A stretch of 64,000 nt of DNA from Tricholoma matsutake (GCA_026075535.2 AP026548.1:1550001-1614000), one strand, 5' to 3'; shown: positions 23,050 to 35,406, counted from the first letter of the stretch. A program made the numbers and translations. The notes: generated by a model from the sequence alone, not told the origin.

Positions 23050-23830
23050 ACCAGGTAGCACACTGGCGAGCAGCAGCAAAGCCCACTACGTTTTACTTAT
23101 CAGTTCAGCTTGTTTTGTGACACTTTTCGGCTGCATATGTTCTTTTTTCAAATATTTCTCCCCTTCTATCCATTCTGTATTTTTATTTATTTGTTGGATA
23201 TTACTAAAAGAAGGCTGAAAATAATGAGCACTATCTGACACTGCATCTCCACATGACAATGGTACCTGTTGTTCTTTCAGCTTGGTCATCATGAGACATA
23301 CAGTCTCAATGAGTTCACTATGTTCCACATCCATCAATCCAAGGCTTAAGATGACAGCACAAATCAATGGTCGCCTCATAACATTCTCTTGTGTGGCCCA
23401 GTCCAATGTTTCTCTTATTCAACCAGAGGTCGCTTCGTTTTTTGGATCTGTATGTGCTTTGCCTGTTACATTTCCTACCACATGGGTTGTTTACATGCCT
23501 TGTCGATTTTTTGATTTTGGAGGAAATATGTTCTGATGTTGGTCTGGGTCGTGATTGGTTTGCATTTTGGAAGGAATATCTTCGTTTGGAAGGGCTTCAA
23601 GTGACTACAGAAATGGGAGATGTTTTGCTGGTGCCTGTTGCTGGTGTGTGTCGTTTAGTGATTAAATTATTTGACAAATTGATGTATGATTTTCACAGTG
23701 TTGTCTGTTTGTGGTGCTATTGAGACCAGGGCTAGGCCTGGATCTTATAGCCCTTTACTTGACACTGATAATATTTATGATAATGAAACCCATGCTACCT
23801 TGTTATCTGTTATTCAGCCAGATTTTCATT

Positions 23831-25116
23831 GAGTGTTCAAGGGTCCAGTCCATAAGACCAGAAAAAGACCAGACTCTTAACTGCAAGAGACCGAACCATT
23901 GGTGTCGGTCCACCCCATATTGGGGTTGGTTCAGTTGTCGGTTGATCACTTTTGTAAACTCATGAAAACCAATGTAAGACTGGTTGAAACTGGTCTTTTA
24001 GACATGTTTATATATAGCATAAGTTGGGTACAAAATACAGAAATAAGTATCGAAAAGTATATAAAGGACAAAATATAAATATTACTATTACTATTGATGG
24101 TATATATACATAAAGTGGAACAAGCCTGGGGGAAAAAACCATTGTTTGGTGAGTGCTTATATACCCTGTGGCCGTGCACAGACCATGTGGTCATGTTTGT
24201 TCACCCAGAAACAAATGTGGCACCACTTCCCAGATGACTTCCCATGACCACAACAACAACACCAACAATGCTGTTTCCATGAAAACAACCACAACAATTG
24301 AACAAACACAAAGTAGACAGCCCAAATGACAAACAAGGGTTGTTTGGGCCCTAGGGTACATCGTTTTATAGTTGATTCCTTTCTTTTTTGATAACGAAAT
24401 TGCCCACCCACTGAACGACACCTTTGTGGCCGCTACTCGCAGGCTGGCACTGGGCTGCTTCTGGACCACAATGACCACACCCAATGCCACGGGGAGATGG
24501 AGGTGCTGACAACAATGGGGGACAACAAATGGCAGGCATGGAGAATGGCAGGGAGCTCAACGACCATGTCCGATGCTACATCAGGGATGACAACAACAAT
24601 GACAAATCAGGGGGATGACAACGACGATGAATCATGGGGATACAAAGGTGACAAATCAGGGGGATGACAATGACGATGACAAATTGCGGGGACAACAAAG
24701 GCGATGAATCAGGGGGACGATGATGACAAATCACGGGGATGATGAGGGTGATGAATCATGGGGATGACAAATCATGGGGATGACGAGGGTGACAAATCAC
24801 AGGGATGATAAATAGCAGTGAACGGGACAATGGCAAACATGAACAAGACAATGACCCCCCCCCCCCCCCCCTTGCTACAAACACGAGATGGTGGGGCTAT
24901 TTTATTATTATTTCATTCGTTTTCTTTGTCTTTCAGTCTCTTAGCAACACCACTGCAAGCAACTGCTTGCAGGGTGTAATTAGTTTTATTTACTATATGA
25001 TATAATTTAGTTAGACTCGAAAAAACAGCCCGAAGACCAGTTAAAACCGGACTTTTGGGGTTGCGGTCTTGCTACTGTGGTCATTGGTTTGGACCAAACT
25101 GGACCCTTAAACACTA
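23831..25116. mobile_element. hAT-like non-autonomous element in the Helitron
   Basis: 1286 bp, 8-bp TSD TTTTCATT (23823-23830, 25117-25124). TIRs GAGTGTTCAAGGGTCC and, inverted, TAGTGTTTAAGGGTCC, fitting hAT ends. Removing it joins the Helitron frame perfectly. Interior holds a minisatellite, an 18-C run at 24850, a palindrome TGCAAGCAACTGCTTGCA (24953-24970) of the same kind as in TRH cores, and TTTGGGCCC (about 24340). No transposase ORF. Confidence 0.85.
24570..24830 (+). repeat. degenerate minisatellite
   Basis: Roughly eight to ten imperfect units of about 25-30 bp, each around GACAAATCA-GGGGGATGA-CAA, differing in length. Lies inside the hAT-like element; explains small ORFs here. Confidence 0.7.
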
Positions 25117-26489
25117 TTTTCATTTGATAGAGGACACCCTTATGAATTTCACCTTGGCTTTGTATACCTTTGTTCAGCCTCATTTTTACGAGTTATTGAT
25201 CACACATCAAATCCCTTATGAGCATCTGGATGACACTCATTCACAACAGGCACTCACTCATCATCTGTTGAATGGACTGTGTGCTCAAAATTCAGGTATG
25301 GACTGTTGGGCAATCTCCAGCTCTCTTTCCATTGTTAATTTAGCATTAACCATTTCTGATGTCATTGTCAATTGTCCATTGGATTTGTTGAAAGTGTTGT
25401 GCAACGGCTTAGATTTGCAGTCCACTTTTAACATGACTCAAGTTGAGTGGTTGCAGTCGCTGTCCATGCGACATCAAACTTTAGTTCAACATGGTGGCTA
25501 TTCAATTCAAATGTGTTTTCATGGGTTTGAGAATTTGTCAAAGATTGACCTTCTCAGTTTGGCAGCTGCCCATGGGATGTCTCCCGTGGGATCTGTGGAA
25601 CATATTAAAATAATGATTATGGAACATATTGTGAAGGGACAATGCATGGTGCCTGTACATGTGATACCATCTGCTAGTTCAGATATTCGTACAGACTGTT
25701 CCTTGGGGAGCAGTATGGAATTTGTGAATGATGATTTTCAGATTTATCTGTTGCAGATACATTTAGTGCTCATGCACTGGGAAGAGTGCTGGACAGTTAT
25801 AAAATTCCTTATGATTCATTCAGAACGTTATCACATTTATGAAAACAAGTATGCCAGCATATTGGTCGCCTTTGTAAAGGAAAACATGTGGTTCATAATG
25901 CTGGCATTAGTTCTTCTGAACGATCGAGGACCATGTCATCATGGCCACTTTCTGTTGGCACAGAACTGAAACAGAAAATCATTCAGATGTTTCAACATGA
26001 AACTTCTTCAGAGACTTTGTGAGAAAGTATTTGCGCAGCATGTGCTGAATCATATTTGGTATTTGATTGTGAATGGGTGAAATTGTCAGATGTAGATGTG
26101 ACAGTTTCATGGCGGCCTGATTGGTCATTGTGGCATTCATCTAATGAAGATGAGCACAATATGGAAAGTAATTGTTATCCATGGTTTCATCCTGATGTTT
26201 GTTTCTGGTCCTTTGGAAGATATTGTGGTGGATGCAGAAGGAGTGTGTGTTGATGCAAGTCAAGCCAGCTGTGAACCAACATATGAAATGAATCTTTGTT
26301 TGTCTTGTCGCACATCTCTTTGACATCATAAGCTTCCTTGCAAATCATACTTTTTTGGGGGAAGTTCCTTCTGAGTTGAAAGACTTAACAATTGTGGAAG
26401 AGTGTATGATAGCTTTATGTCAGGCTAAATGTTGGATTATACAACTGATGGAGAATGATAGTGATCTTAGCTTTCCTCAAAATCAGTGA

Positions 26490-27452
26490 GTGCTTCATGG
26501 AAATATAATCATTTATCCTCAACAGCCTAAAATAATTGTGAGGTGTCTACCGCCCTCTGTTGATGATATTGTAGCTCCAATTTGCATACTGTTTGTTGGA
26601 TCTTTGCCTCTGAGCACTGAATGGTTATGTACAAAAGCAAAGCCTCTCACGGTACATGCAGATAAAGTGCATAAACCTTTGGTTTGGTTGAAGGCTCACA
26701 ATCCTCTGTATGCCAACATTGAAATAAATCATGATGTATTGAATGAATTGCCTACCGATGGGGTGTTACCTTTTCATATTGAACATGTCCACCCTCCCAA
26801 GGATGGAGATGCACTTACCTCTCACTATGATACTGCACCAGGCCCTACGGAAGCTGATTGCACTAACATGGATGTTGCCTTTCAAAAACTGATTATTACC
26901 AATGTTGATGGGCATGCTTCTTCAAATGAGTTGCGAGCTGCTGCTCTGAGGCACATTGAGAAAAAAAGTGGTGGTTATATGTCTATTCTGCATGATCCCA
27001 TGCCCGAGAATGAGTTTGTGAATCCTAAATTGTTTCCCAAGATATATCCCTCTCTTTTTCCTTATGGGCTGGGTGGGTTTGAATATCCTTGTCAAAGAGA
27101 AAAGCTATCAATGAAAAGACATGTTAAGCATCTCCTGAACCTTGGTGACTGACAATTTCAAGAACACCCTATGTTTCTGTTTACAGCGTTCAATGTGCTG
27201 CAAAGGCAGACAGTTCTTCTGCATATGAGCTTGAAAATGAAGCAAAATGTGTTTTCTTCTTCTGCAAACACATTCGCCCCTCTAGCTCCCGATTTAATCC
27301 ACCAAGTCCTTGAAAGAGTGATTCAAGGTGATTTAAAATCAGCATATGATGATGAGGAGTGACAGGCTTTGCCGTTGATGCAAGAAGTGAGAGTTATTAG
27401 CAAACATGTTCCAGGATCTTCTCCAGCATGCATAGAAATGTGCAATGAAATT
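26490..27452 (+). pseudogene. Helitron DUF6570-like region
   Basis: Frame with IIYPQQPKIIVRCLP, VDDIVAPICILFVG, KPLVWLKAHNPLYANIEI and FPKIYPSLFPYGLGGFE, the conserved block that precedes Rep in basidiomycete Helitrons (DUF6570 as I recall it). Stops at 26487, 27150, 27360 and 27453, all TGA in the same frame, before residues where Arg is usual. Confidence 0.78.
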
Positions 27453-27455
27453 TGA

Positions 27456-28409
27456 GCACTTACCACTCAATTTGGAAGCCCTACGTTTTTCATTACTATC
27501 AATCCTGCTGATGTTTACAATCCACTGGTGAAATTCTTAGCAGGAAGTGTTATTGATGTTGATTGTCTTCTACCAGAACAAGTACCATCATACCGGGATC
27601 AAGCATTGTTGGTTGCACAAAATCCAGTGGTTGCTGCAAAGTTCTTTAACATCTATATGAAAGCATTCATTAAGACATTGTTAGGCTATGATGCGACTGG
27701 CAGGAATTTAGAAGGTGGCACACTCAGTGTAGTTAAAAGCTATTATGGATGTGTTGAAGCTCAAGGTAGAGGCACACTGCACTGTCATATGTTGGTTTGG
27801 ATTGAAGGCAGGTTAAACCCAGATGAAATCAAGGAACATGTTCTGACAGATGACAATTTCAAAGAAAGGCTGTTAAAATATTTAGACAGCACAATCTCAA
27901 CCTGTGTACCAGACAATCCTGACCCCTCGATAATGATTCCTTCTTCCTCATATGATCTGTGCTCCATTCAAGGCATCAATAAAGGCGCAAACATAAGTCC
28001 AACCCTTCTTGAATATCAAAAAGATTTGCATTATTTGGCAGAGTGTTGTCAACACCATAGTCATCAGAAGACATCCTATAAATTCTGCAAACCCACCAAA
28101 GTTCAAGAATGTAGATTTGGCCTTGATAGTGGAAATTTTGCTGCAGACAGTGTTGTTGATCCAGAGATGGGTAAAATCAATCTGAAATGCTTGGATGGTA
28201 TGGTCAATAACTTCACCATGCTGAGTGCTATTTGTTGTAATATGGACATCAAGTTCTTTGGATCTGGAATGTCTGCAAAGGCAATACTTTACTACATCAC
28301 TGATTACATTTCCAAGACACAATTGAAAGCTCATGTGGCATATGCAGCGCTTGAGTTTGCAGTACAAAAACTGGGTGAATATAATCCCGTAGATGATGAA
28401 CTAACATTA
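27456..28409 (+). pseudogene. Helitron Rep (HUH endonuclease)
   Basis: Contains FGSPTFFITINPADVYNPLV, the HUH motif in GTLHCHMLVW (about 27780) and the two-tyrosine box YITDYISK (about 28293-28316), so both catalytic elements for rolling-circle nicking survive. The region is open from 27456 to the TGA at 28410-28412. Activity is unlikely since the frame is cut upstream and downstream. Confidence 0.88.
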
Positions 28410-28412
28410 TGA

Positions 28413-29421
28413 GCAAAGAGGATGCTGCAAAAGTGTGCACACACCATGATTTCACAACAAGAGTTGTGTGGACAACAAGTTGCATCATATCTTATGGATT
28501 GGGAAGACCACTTCACAAGTCATACATTTAATCGACTGTTTTGGACCACATTTGAGGTGTATGTGAATGCCCAGAAGCCTAGCCCTGAATGTTACATGAA
28601 AGACAATGAAGGTAATAATTTTAATCAAAATGAAATTGTTGAGCCAGATGATGTTGATGAACATGAACCTACAATAGATAGAATAGCTGAACATGCGCTT
28701 AATCCTGAATTGGAAAATGATGAGATTGTTGTGACCATTGATGATGAAAATAAAATGAGGGCTCATCCATCTCAAGTCATTGATTATGCAATGAGAGGTC
28801 AACAATTGAAAGATGTACCATTGTGGGATTTTTGTGCACAGGTTGAAAAGTTGAAGAAAGATGCACATGCCTACCTTTCTGATGATGATAGCGATGACGT
28901 GGGGGAAGACCTGTTGGCTTCCACTACTAGAGAAAGGTCCACTTGTGGGCTCTTATCACCACATGAAGAATACCAAACCCATTGCCTAAAAATAAAACAA
29001 CCTCACCTCCATCATGTTCCCATTCTCATAGGTTCCATACCAAGGCATGATCGAGAAGTGGTATATCCTAAGTATTGCTGCCTTATGCTGATTTTGTTTA
29101 AACCTTGGTGCACTGTTGACAATTTGCGAGATTCGGGACAGTCTTGGCCAGATGCATTTGCAAGCTTCAGGCAAAGTGAGTATTGTACCACAGATGTTGT
29201 GAAAGTTCTGGATAATATGCAGTTGTTACATGAGAGCAAAGATAGTCGTGATGATCATTTCTCTCAAAGGCATGCACATAATCATTCATATGAAATAGCT
29301 CCAGAGGTCGTTGGTGATACATGCCAAGTGGCAGAGGACTTCCTTGGTGATGAAATCCATGTTGGAACACCTGAGAGGGTATTGAAAGCTGTCATTCTGA
29401 GCAAAAAGTTCATGTTAATTT
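28413..29421 (+). pseudogene. Helitron Rep-helicase linker
   Basis: Same frame as Rep after the TGA. Starts AKRMLQKCAHTMISQQELCGQQVASYLMDW, a block usually following Rep in fungal Helitrons, then an acidic region and PHEEYQTHCLKI and VPILIGSIPRHD. Ends at TGA 29419-29421. Confidence 0.75.
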
Positions 29422-29695
29422 GAATACCTTAGATTGTGTGATGCATGCTGAGGATGCTGGAATTTTTGCTGTTAATCCACAGGCCAATACAAGTGATCTC
29501 ACAACAACTTATGGTGGTCATTCAGAATTGGTTTCATCATCCTCTGATATGGAGTATAAATGGAAATCGGCATATGAAACTCATTGAGAATGATGGAAGA
29601 AAAAAGCTGCAGCTCCTACACAAATTTCTGTTGCTCCCCAATCTGAATTTCAGTCATTGTTCATCATCAATAATGGTACAGAATTTTGAACAGCT

Positions 29696-30596
29696 ATGGA
29701 AGACATACCCCCCGTCATTCTCCAGCCAACAGTTTACCTTCAATCTTGGAACCCTTCTTTAATTTCAAAGGTGAATCCTGAAGATGTCGCACATAAGTGG
29801 AACCTTAATAAAGAGCAGCTGAGGGCATTTTGCATCATTGTACATCACAGTGAACAATGTGCAATTGGGCCCCTGTGCATGTTCATTTCAGGACCAGCAG
29901 GCACTGGAAAAACTAGAGTAATCAATGCAGTAAAGGAGGTGTTTCAACAACAAGATCAGACCCGACAATTTTGTCTTGCTTCTTACATGGGGATTGCAGC
30001 AAGGCATATTTCTAGAATGAAAATTCATGCAGCATTAAATATGGGCACTGAAAAATCAACCAAACCCAATAGTAAGTCTCATCAAGACCTCATGGCAATG
30101 TGGGAAGGTGTTGATTATCTTTTTATTGATGAGGTATCCATGATTAGCTGTCGGTTTTTGTGTAAAATCAGTAAAACATTGAGTCTCACAGAAGGTGACA
30201 GTAGAGCGTTTGGAGGAGTCAATATCATTTTCTCTGGAGATTTCACTCAGCTTCCTCCTGTCAATGAAAGTTGCCTATTTGGTCACATTAATACTTGACA
30301 GCGAGAATCGACTGTTTACCATCAGAATGTTGTGTTTGGCAAACTCCTATGGTTGACAGTGTGTACTGTGATTATTTTGCATCAGCTGCATCATCAGATT
30401 GGAGCTCAAAACATATGTTTTCTCCAGCTGTTATCTCATCTGCGCAAAGGATGGTGTACAACCGAAGACTATGATCAGCTTAACAGTTGTGTTATAACAA
30501 ATGCAAACCATATACATTTCACTACATCTCCTTGGCATCACGTACCAATCATCACATATGATAATGCATCCTTGGATGCATTAAATGAAAAAGCCT
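29696..30596 (+). pseudogene. Helitron PIF1-like helicase, truncated
   Basis: Walker A GPAGTGKTRV near 29892, Walker B/DEAD-like FIDEVSM near 30122, and the FSGDFTQLPPV motif near 30233: superfamily 1 PIF1-type helicase, which unwinds the strand during rolling-circle transposition. A TGA at 30297 and the loss of everything after NEKA (30596) by TRH-3 remove the C-terminal helicase motifs. Confidence 0.88.
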
Positions 30597-30839
30597 GAAC
30601 TTTACACTGCCCCACATAGTCCTGGAGGAATCCTGGTAGTCCTACCAGGAAGACCAGGAATCCTCCAGGAATCCAGTAGGACTCCCCAGGACTCACCAGG
30701 AATCCAGTGGGACTTACCAGGATTTCTGGTATGTTACCAAACATCCAACCATAATGGAAAGTCAATTTAATATCTTACGAGTTCAAGTGCCTCAACTTCA
30801 GAAATTTCACAACATGCCCACCAAACAGATTTGTGCAAA

Positions 30840-30922
30840 GCAGTAATTGAACTCAAGACCTCATGATGAGGAATCACATGACAAACCAGACAAGTGTGCT
30901 CAACCAGTTGAGCCAAAGGGGA
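30840..30922 (-). other. tRNA-like Pol III module (TRH-3, 5' side)
   Basis: Minus strand: box A TGGCTCAACTGG and box-B-like GAGTTCAATTAC. Outward-facing. Confidence 0.6.
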
Positions 30923-31639
30923 ATTATTTAGTATCCATATAATGTTTATTTATGACTCAAACTCAAACTCAAGCATGTAATCTCTCTTGAAGTCACTATT
31001 AAGATCAAATAATTTTAATCAACTACATCGTGAGGGATACAATACAATTAACTACATAAAAAAAGCCCTCCCATGCACCTCGTGCAAGGGAGAGCCCTAA
31101 AAATATTTACAGATAAAACTAAATCCCCTTGCATTGAACATGAGGGGAGGGCGACAATTATGAATAAATAAAGAAAATCCCCTCGCCATTGTAAAATGCG
31201 GGGGAGGGGGAGGGCATTAATATGAAAGAAAAAAAAATGAAAAAAACCCTCCCCATGCAAAATGCAGGGGAGGGGGCAGCCTGGTGGTGTCTCGTCGTGG
31301 TGTGGGTGCATGGGTCCCGGTCCCCATCCCTGTCCCTGTCTCCCCTTCATTCCCATTTCACCCATAATCCACCCCACGAGCAGTGGCTCATGGGGCTGGA
31401 GGCAGGTGGTGTGTCATTGGCCCCGTCGTTGTCGTCCATCATGGTTGGTGGCTGTGCTTTGTGTTCTGGGGGTTCTGGTGATGGTAGGCAGTGGCATCAT
31501 TGTTGTCATCAACTGCACACACTCACAATCCACCCTATGAGCAGAGGCTTGCAGGCATGGGGTGGGTGTGTCGGGTTGTCTCATGTCTGGCCATCATTAC
31601 CAGTAAAGTAGAACCTATAAAACAAAAGAAACAAGTTAG

Positions 31640-32060
31640 TTAGTTATAAAAACAAGAAGCAAACAAAACAAAACTTATGTAGGGCCCAAGCGATGCAATC
31701 TGCATTGTTTGGGCCCACATTCCATCCAGTCAGCTCATTTGTGGGTGGTGGCATCATTACCAGTAGATTATAACCTAGAAAACTAAAGAAACAGGTTAGT
31801 TAGTTTATAAAAACAAAAAGCAAACGAAAAAAAAACTTATGTAGGGCCCAAACGACACAATCCATCCAGTTGGCTTGTTTGAGGGTGGTGGCATTGTTAC
31901 CAGTAGATTATAACCTAGAAAACTAAAGAAACAGGTTAGTTTATAAAAACAAAAAGGCGAACAAAAAAACCTTACAGTTTATAAAAACAAAAAGCAAACA
32001 AAAAAAAACTTATGTAGGGCCCAAACGATGCAGCAGGTTGTATCATTTGGGCCCGCATTC
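31640..32060 (+). repeat. tandem hairpin units in TRH-3
   Basis: Three units of about 160-170 bp, each with ACCTAGAAAACTAAAG, a purine-rich TTAGTTTATAAAAAC stretch, and an AGGGCCCAAAC...TTTGGGCCC inverted repeat (31681, 31844, 32015). Closely like 47725-48172 in TRH-4. Confidence 0.75.
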
Positions 32061-32349
32061 TGTCCAGTCGGCTCATTTGAAGGTGGTGGTGGAGTGGGCA
32101 TGGGAATGGTGGCGGCAGGTGTCCATGCAGTGGTGGTGGTGGTAGAATGGAGAGGAGGGAGGTGGCAGTGTTGTCGAGAGTGGTGGTGATGGTTGATGAG
32201 CTGGCAGTGTTGATGATGCGGCTGTGTGCTTTGTCATGCACAGCTGCCCCAATGGTACCTAGAGCAGTTAGTGGACATATTTTGTAAGTCTATGTGGTGT
32301 AGTGGTTATATTGGCTGTGCTGAAAATACATGGGGCAGTGTAAAGAGCT

Positions 32350-32387
32350 CAGAAACACATGGGGCACCCCCTAGTCCCCTTTCATCA
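32350..32387 (-). repeat. 3' LTR of Ty3 copy 2b, proximal end
   Basis: Short LTR start on the minus strand (GGGGACTAGGGGGTGCCCC region) directly after a purine-rich AGAGAGGGGG tract, the PPT of copy 2b. Confidence 0.65.
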
Positions 32388-33240
32388 CCCCCTCTCTAAG
32401 ATGCATCACCCTGATGCACTGAAAATTGCAACCAGTCAAAGTCCATAACCTGAATGCAGTGTGGTGCAGAAGTGTGTCATCGGTAGAATTCTTATGACTA
32501 GTTGCAGTGTGTTTACATTGGATTCCTCAACCCATGAGTTCTCCTCATAGTACTAGTGTTGCCATGGCTTGAGCCATGTTTTTTGCTATCTTGGTAAATA
32601 AATTATGTAAAATCACTAAAATATTTGAGGAGCTAGATCCCATCAAAAGCTGAGGGGTCTCCTGCCAACTCTAAGCGATCCGAGTAGCTGTTCCTGAGGT
32701 ATTTAGGCAGCTTTGAAACAGCTCAAGCCAAGCCATTTCAAAGCCACCTGAATATCTCAGGAGCCACTTCTCCGATCGCTTAGAGTTGGCAGGAGACCCC
32801 TCAGCTTTTGATGGGATCTAGATCCTCAAATATTTTAGTGATTTTACATAATTTATTTCCCAAGATAGCAGAAAATGTGGCTCAAGCCATGGCAACACTA
32901 CCTCATACCCATAACCCTTCCAACATACCAGATATTGGAGCTTCCCTCGGCACAACCTGCTATCCAGGATGGACTTGACCATGTACTGCGGTTCCCCTTC
33001 AATCACTGTAGGTGGTGGTGGTGGGTGTGAGCAACATCCTGGGAATGGATCTGCTGGTGCTGGCAGTAGTTTGATGATGTGGAAGACAGGGTGGAGTCTG
33101 GACATGGATGCTGGTAGGTGTAGGTGGTAGGCATGTGTTCCAATGCACCTGACAATGGAGAACAGTCCAAGGAAATGGTGTGCAAGTTTCTTGGATGGAC
33201 AGGTGGTAGAGATGTTGCTGGAGTTGAGGTAAACTCAGTC
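32388..33240 (-). pseudogene. Ty3 copy 2b integrase tail and chromodomain, split by a foldback
   Basis: Minus strand: [15 protein letters not shown], then a chromodomain start [24 protein letters not shown], broken at 32901 by the foldback and resumed at 32550 with YEENSWVEESNV. The Trp/Tyr residues of the chromodomain fold are present. Shows family 2 is also a chromovirus. Confidence 0.82.
32554..32900. mobile_element. 347-bp foldback element
   Basis: Two arms of about 120-130 bp form a near-perfect inverted repeat, TAGTGTTGCCATGG...CCATGGCAACACTA, with a short middle (32690-32765). Flanking CCTCATAG (32543-32550) and CCTCATAC (32901-32908) look like an 8-bp TSD with one change and three extra bases on the left. 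TAGTG ends and 8-bp TSD fit hAT-type mobilisation. Confidence 0.75.
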
Positions 33241-34142
33241 ACCAACCTTATACTGATACTTGGGTGTTGGTGAGTGGTGTTGGTTGTAAAAGCATGCTAT
33301 GTTGTCCTTTGCCTTAACTAGGGCCACCTTTGCCTCTTCCAACCTATCCTTCATCTGCTCTGTAAATTCATTCACTGTCTTGAGCTGTGATGGTGCTTGG
33401 CAAGGTTCAAAGCCCATGTGTGGGTGTCATCCAGTGTCCAGGAGGAAGGGAGTTTGCTGAGTGGATGTGTGGATGTGATTGTGGTATCCAAACTTGGCCA
33501 TGAGGAGAAGATCCTCCCAGTCATCCTGGCACTCATTGATGAAGATGAGGATGTACTGCTCCAGCTCCTGATTGACTCATTTGGTCTGTCCATCAGCATG
33601 TGGGTGATAGGCAGTAGAAGTGAGGAGTTTAATTCTTAGGAGACAGTACAGCTCTCGGGTGAACTCTGCAATGAATTGAGGTCCTCAATTGCAAAGGAAG
33701 GCACCAGGAAGTCCATGTAGCTTCCACACATGGTGAAGGTAGAGTTGGTCTGCACCCAATGCCATAATGGTAGTGTGAGTCAGAATAAAGTGAGCTCGTT
33801 TTCCCACTAAGTCAAGTGTGCACATTACTGCATCAAACCCATTTCACTCTGGTAACTCCACCACGAAGTCTATACTCACAACATCCCAATAATTTTCTGG
33901 AACAGGAAGAGGGTGTAACTTGCCAATGTGCTTGCATCGAGGAACCTTGGTGTGTAAGCAAAGGTCGCAAGTACAGCAGTACTGACCAATGAGTTGTGAC
34001 ATCTGCGGCCACCAATAATTCCATGAAACAAGCTCCAATGTCTTCCAGTGTCCAGGGTGCCCTGCAATCTGTGAGTCATGGTGTTGATATATGATCTGTT
34101 GTCAAAGGTGCTGCACATTATTGTAACCCCAGTGGATGTCGA
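33241..34142 (-). pseudogene. Ty3 copy 2b integrase
   Basis: HHCC domain (HDSQIAGHPGHW, CDLCLHTKVPRC), catalytic core with FVVELPE, the second-Asp motif altered to CN-GPQF, and [10 protein letters not shown] (Glu lost). Then QMKDRLEEAKVAL and YKVGD. Frame breaks and TGA/TAA stops throughout; not functional. Confidence 0.85.
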
Positions 34143-34850
34143 TCTTGGTGAAGTATTGTGCCCCATGAAGCTGATTCACAAGTTCAGAAATGAGGGGTAA
34201 TGGGTAGTGGTTCTTGACTGTGAGTTAATTGAGCCTTCAATAATCTTGAATGGGTCAGAGTGAGCCATCCTTCTTCTTGACAAAGGAAAAGGGAGAGGCC
34301 ATGGGTGACTTGGAGGGTTGGATGCAGCCTGAAGCCAAGTGCTCATCAAAGAATTTATCAAGTTGTCATTGCTCTTCAGGGGACAGAGGATAGACCTTGC
34401 AGGAGGAAGGTGTTGCACCCATAATGAGCTCGATTGCATGATCCCACAGTTTGCATCCTGGCAGAGAGTCAAAAGACTCTGTGGAAAATACATCCTCAAA
34501 ATCATGAAGATGAGGGAGTACAGAATCAGCAAAAGACTTAGCAGTGTTGTTTTTGTGGAATGCCTCTGCAAGATGCTGGGAGATGTTCGATGTAGCACAC
34601 ACCTCATGAGATGGACTGATTGCAGTGTAAAAAATCTGATCAGCTTCTTCAATCTCCTCTGGTTCATCCTCCTCCTCATCAGGATCTGTTGGGTACATCC
34701 TCCAACTCCACATCAGGCACAGGCATTGGCCCAGCATGACACTTCTGCATGTGTTGTATCAAGGCTTTTTATCCACGGTGTGCTTGTCTGGCTTCAGTGA
34801 AGCATGTGCAGCAACAGGAGGGGCACCAACTCATAGTAACTTCCCCAGTT
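34143..34850 (-). pseudogene. Ty3 copy 2b linker and RT remnant with internal deletion
   Basis: Acidic linker (DEEEDEPEEIEEADQ), [46 protein letters not shown], then [11 protein letters not shown], immediately followed by the integrase zinc domain. So about 350 residues covering the RT palm (catalytic Asp pair) and RNase H are deleted at about 34142, compared with copy 2a. Confidence 0.82.
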
Positions 34851-35406
34851 GTCCAGTTGACTTCTGGGTTGTGGTCCCAAAGCCATGGATAGCCCAGGAT
34901 CACCTCCTGTTTCCCTAATTGGGTGACAGCAAACAGGGCTCATTTGCTATGATCCTTGTAATGGAGAACCAGATCTACAACCTCCTGAATGGCACCAGCT
35001 TTGTTTGGGGACCCATCCACATTATAAACAGGTATTGGACGAGAAAGTGAGCAAGTGTTCAGATGTCTTTGTTGCACTAGTCAAGTGTTGATGAAAAGAC
35101 CAGTAGCACCTGAGTCCAGAAGAGTGGAGACACCAAGTACTTGCCTGGTGTCTGTAGTCTGCAATTCAACCTTCAATGCTAAGGAGTGTTGAGAAGGGGT
35201 GGATGCACTATATATTTGCATGGCAGTTTACACTCCCATGATTTAAGTTTGGTGTGATGGGTAGAGGGACAAGTAGGGGTAGCAGGTATGTCTTTAGCCA
35301 ACCTAAGAGAGTTCAAGGGAGGAATAGTCATGGAATTAGATTCATCCTCTAGCAATTCAACAGGTAGAATGTTATGGACAGGCAATGGGGTGTATGGTTC
35401 ACTCAT
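34851..35406 (-). pseudogene. Ty3 copy 2b protease
   Basis: Linker MSEPYTPLPVHNILP, then VSTLLDSGATGLFIN (retropepsin active site, intact) and KQEVILGYPWL. In-frame stops after FINT and DHSK. Confidence 0.82.

Larger units (their letters stand above)
23534..26489 (+). pseudogene. Helitron protein N-terminal region
   Basis: Reads LGRDWFAFWKEYLRLEG near 23550, then TRARPGSYSPLLDTDN to QPDFH at 23829, where a hAT-like element intervenes; continues in frame at 25117 with LIEDTLMNF. A further block near 26270-26480 has a Cys-rich CLSCRTSL stretch and VEECMIALCQAKC. These are upstream conserved blocks of fungal Helitron proteins as I remember them; no function is known to me. Multiple frame breaks near 25970-26330. 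Confidence 0.6.
23050..30596 (+). mobile_element. Helitron, 3' truncated
   Basis: Rolling-circle element inserted in the 3' LTR of copy 2b at an A/T position, with plus-strand Rep and helicase regions. The 5' end does not show a clear TC start; the 3' CTRR end and hairpin are absent because TRH-3 and a deletion remove everything after 30596. From 26487 to 29421 one frame is open except for five stops, all TGA. Organisation (DUF6570-like region, Helitron Rep, PIF1 helicase) is typical of Agaricomycete Helitrons. Confidence 0.85.
30597..32349. mobile_element. TRH-3 composite TIR element
   Basis: About 1.75 kb. Ends ACTTTACACTGCCCC and, inverted, CTTTACACTGCCCC. Subterminal iterons CCAGGAATCC on the left; the right end is shortened and its tRNA-like module reduced to box A (32289-32320). 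Left tRNA-like module 30840-30922 (minus). Core: CCCCTCG-type hairpins (31060-31275), two GAGCA hairpins (31372, 31531) and three GGGCCC...GGGCCC hairpin units. No TSD: the right flank is LTR, the left flank Helitron, so a deletion followed. Confidence 0.75.

Noticed and set aside
23086..23406. Minus-strand ORF of 106 codons upstream of the Helitron protein
   Set aside because: It may be part of the Helitron's 5' region, but no domain or conserved motif is visible and the opposite strand also has open frames.
24570..24830. CRISPR or coding repeat
   Set aside because: Irregular 25-30-bp units without conserved repeat/spacer division; a minisatellite.
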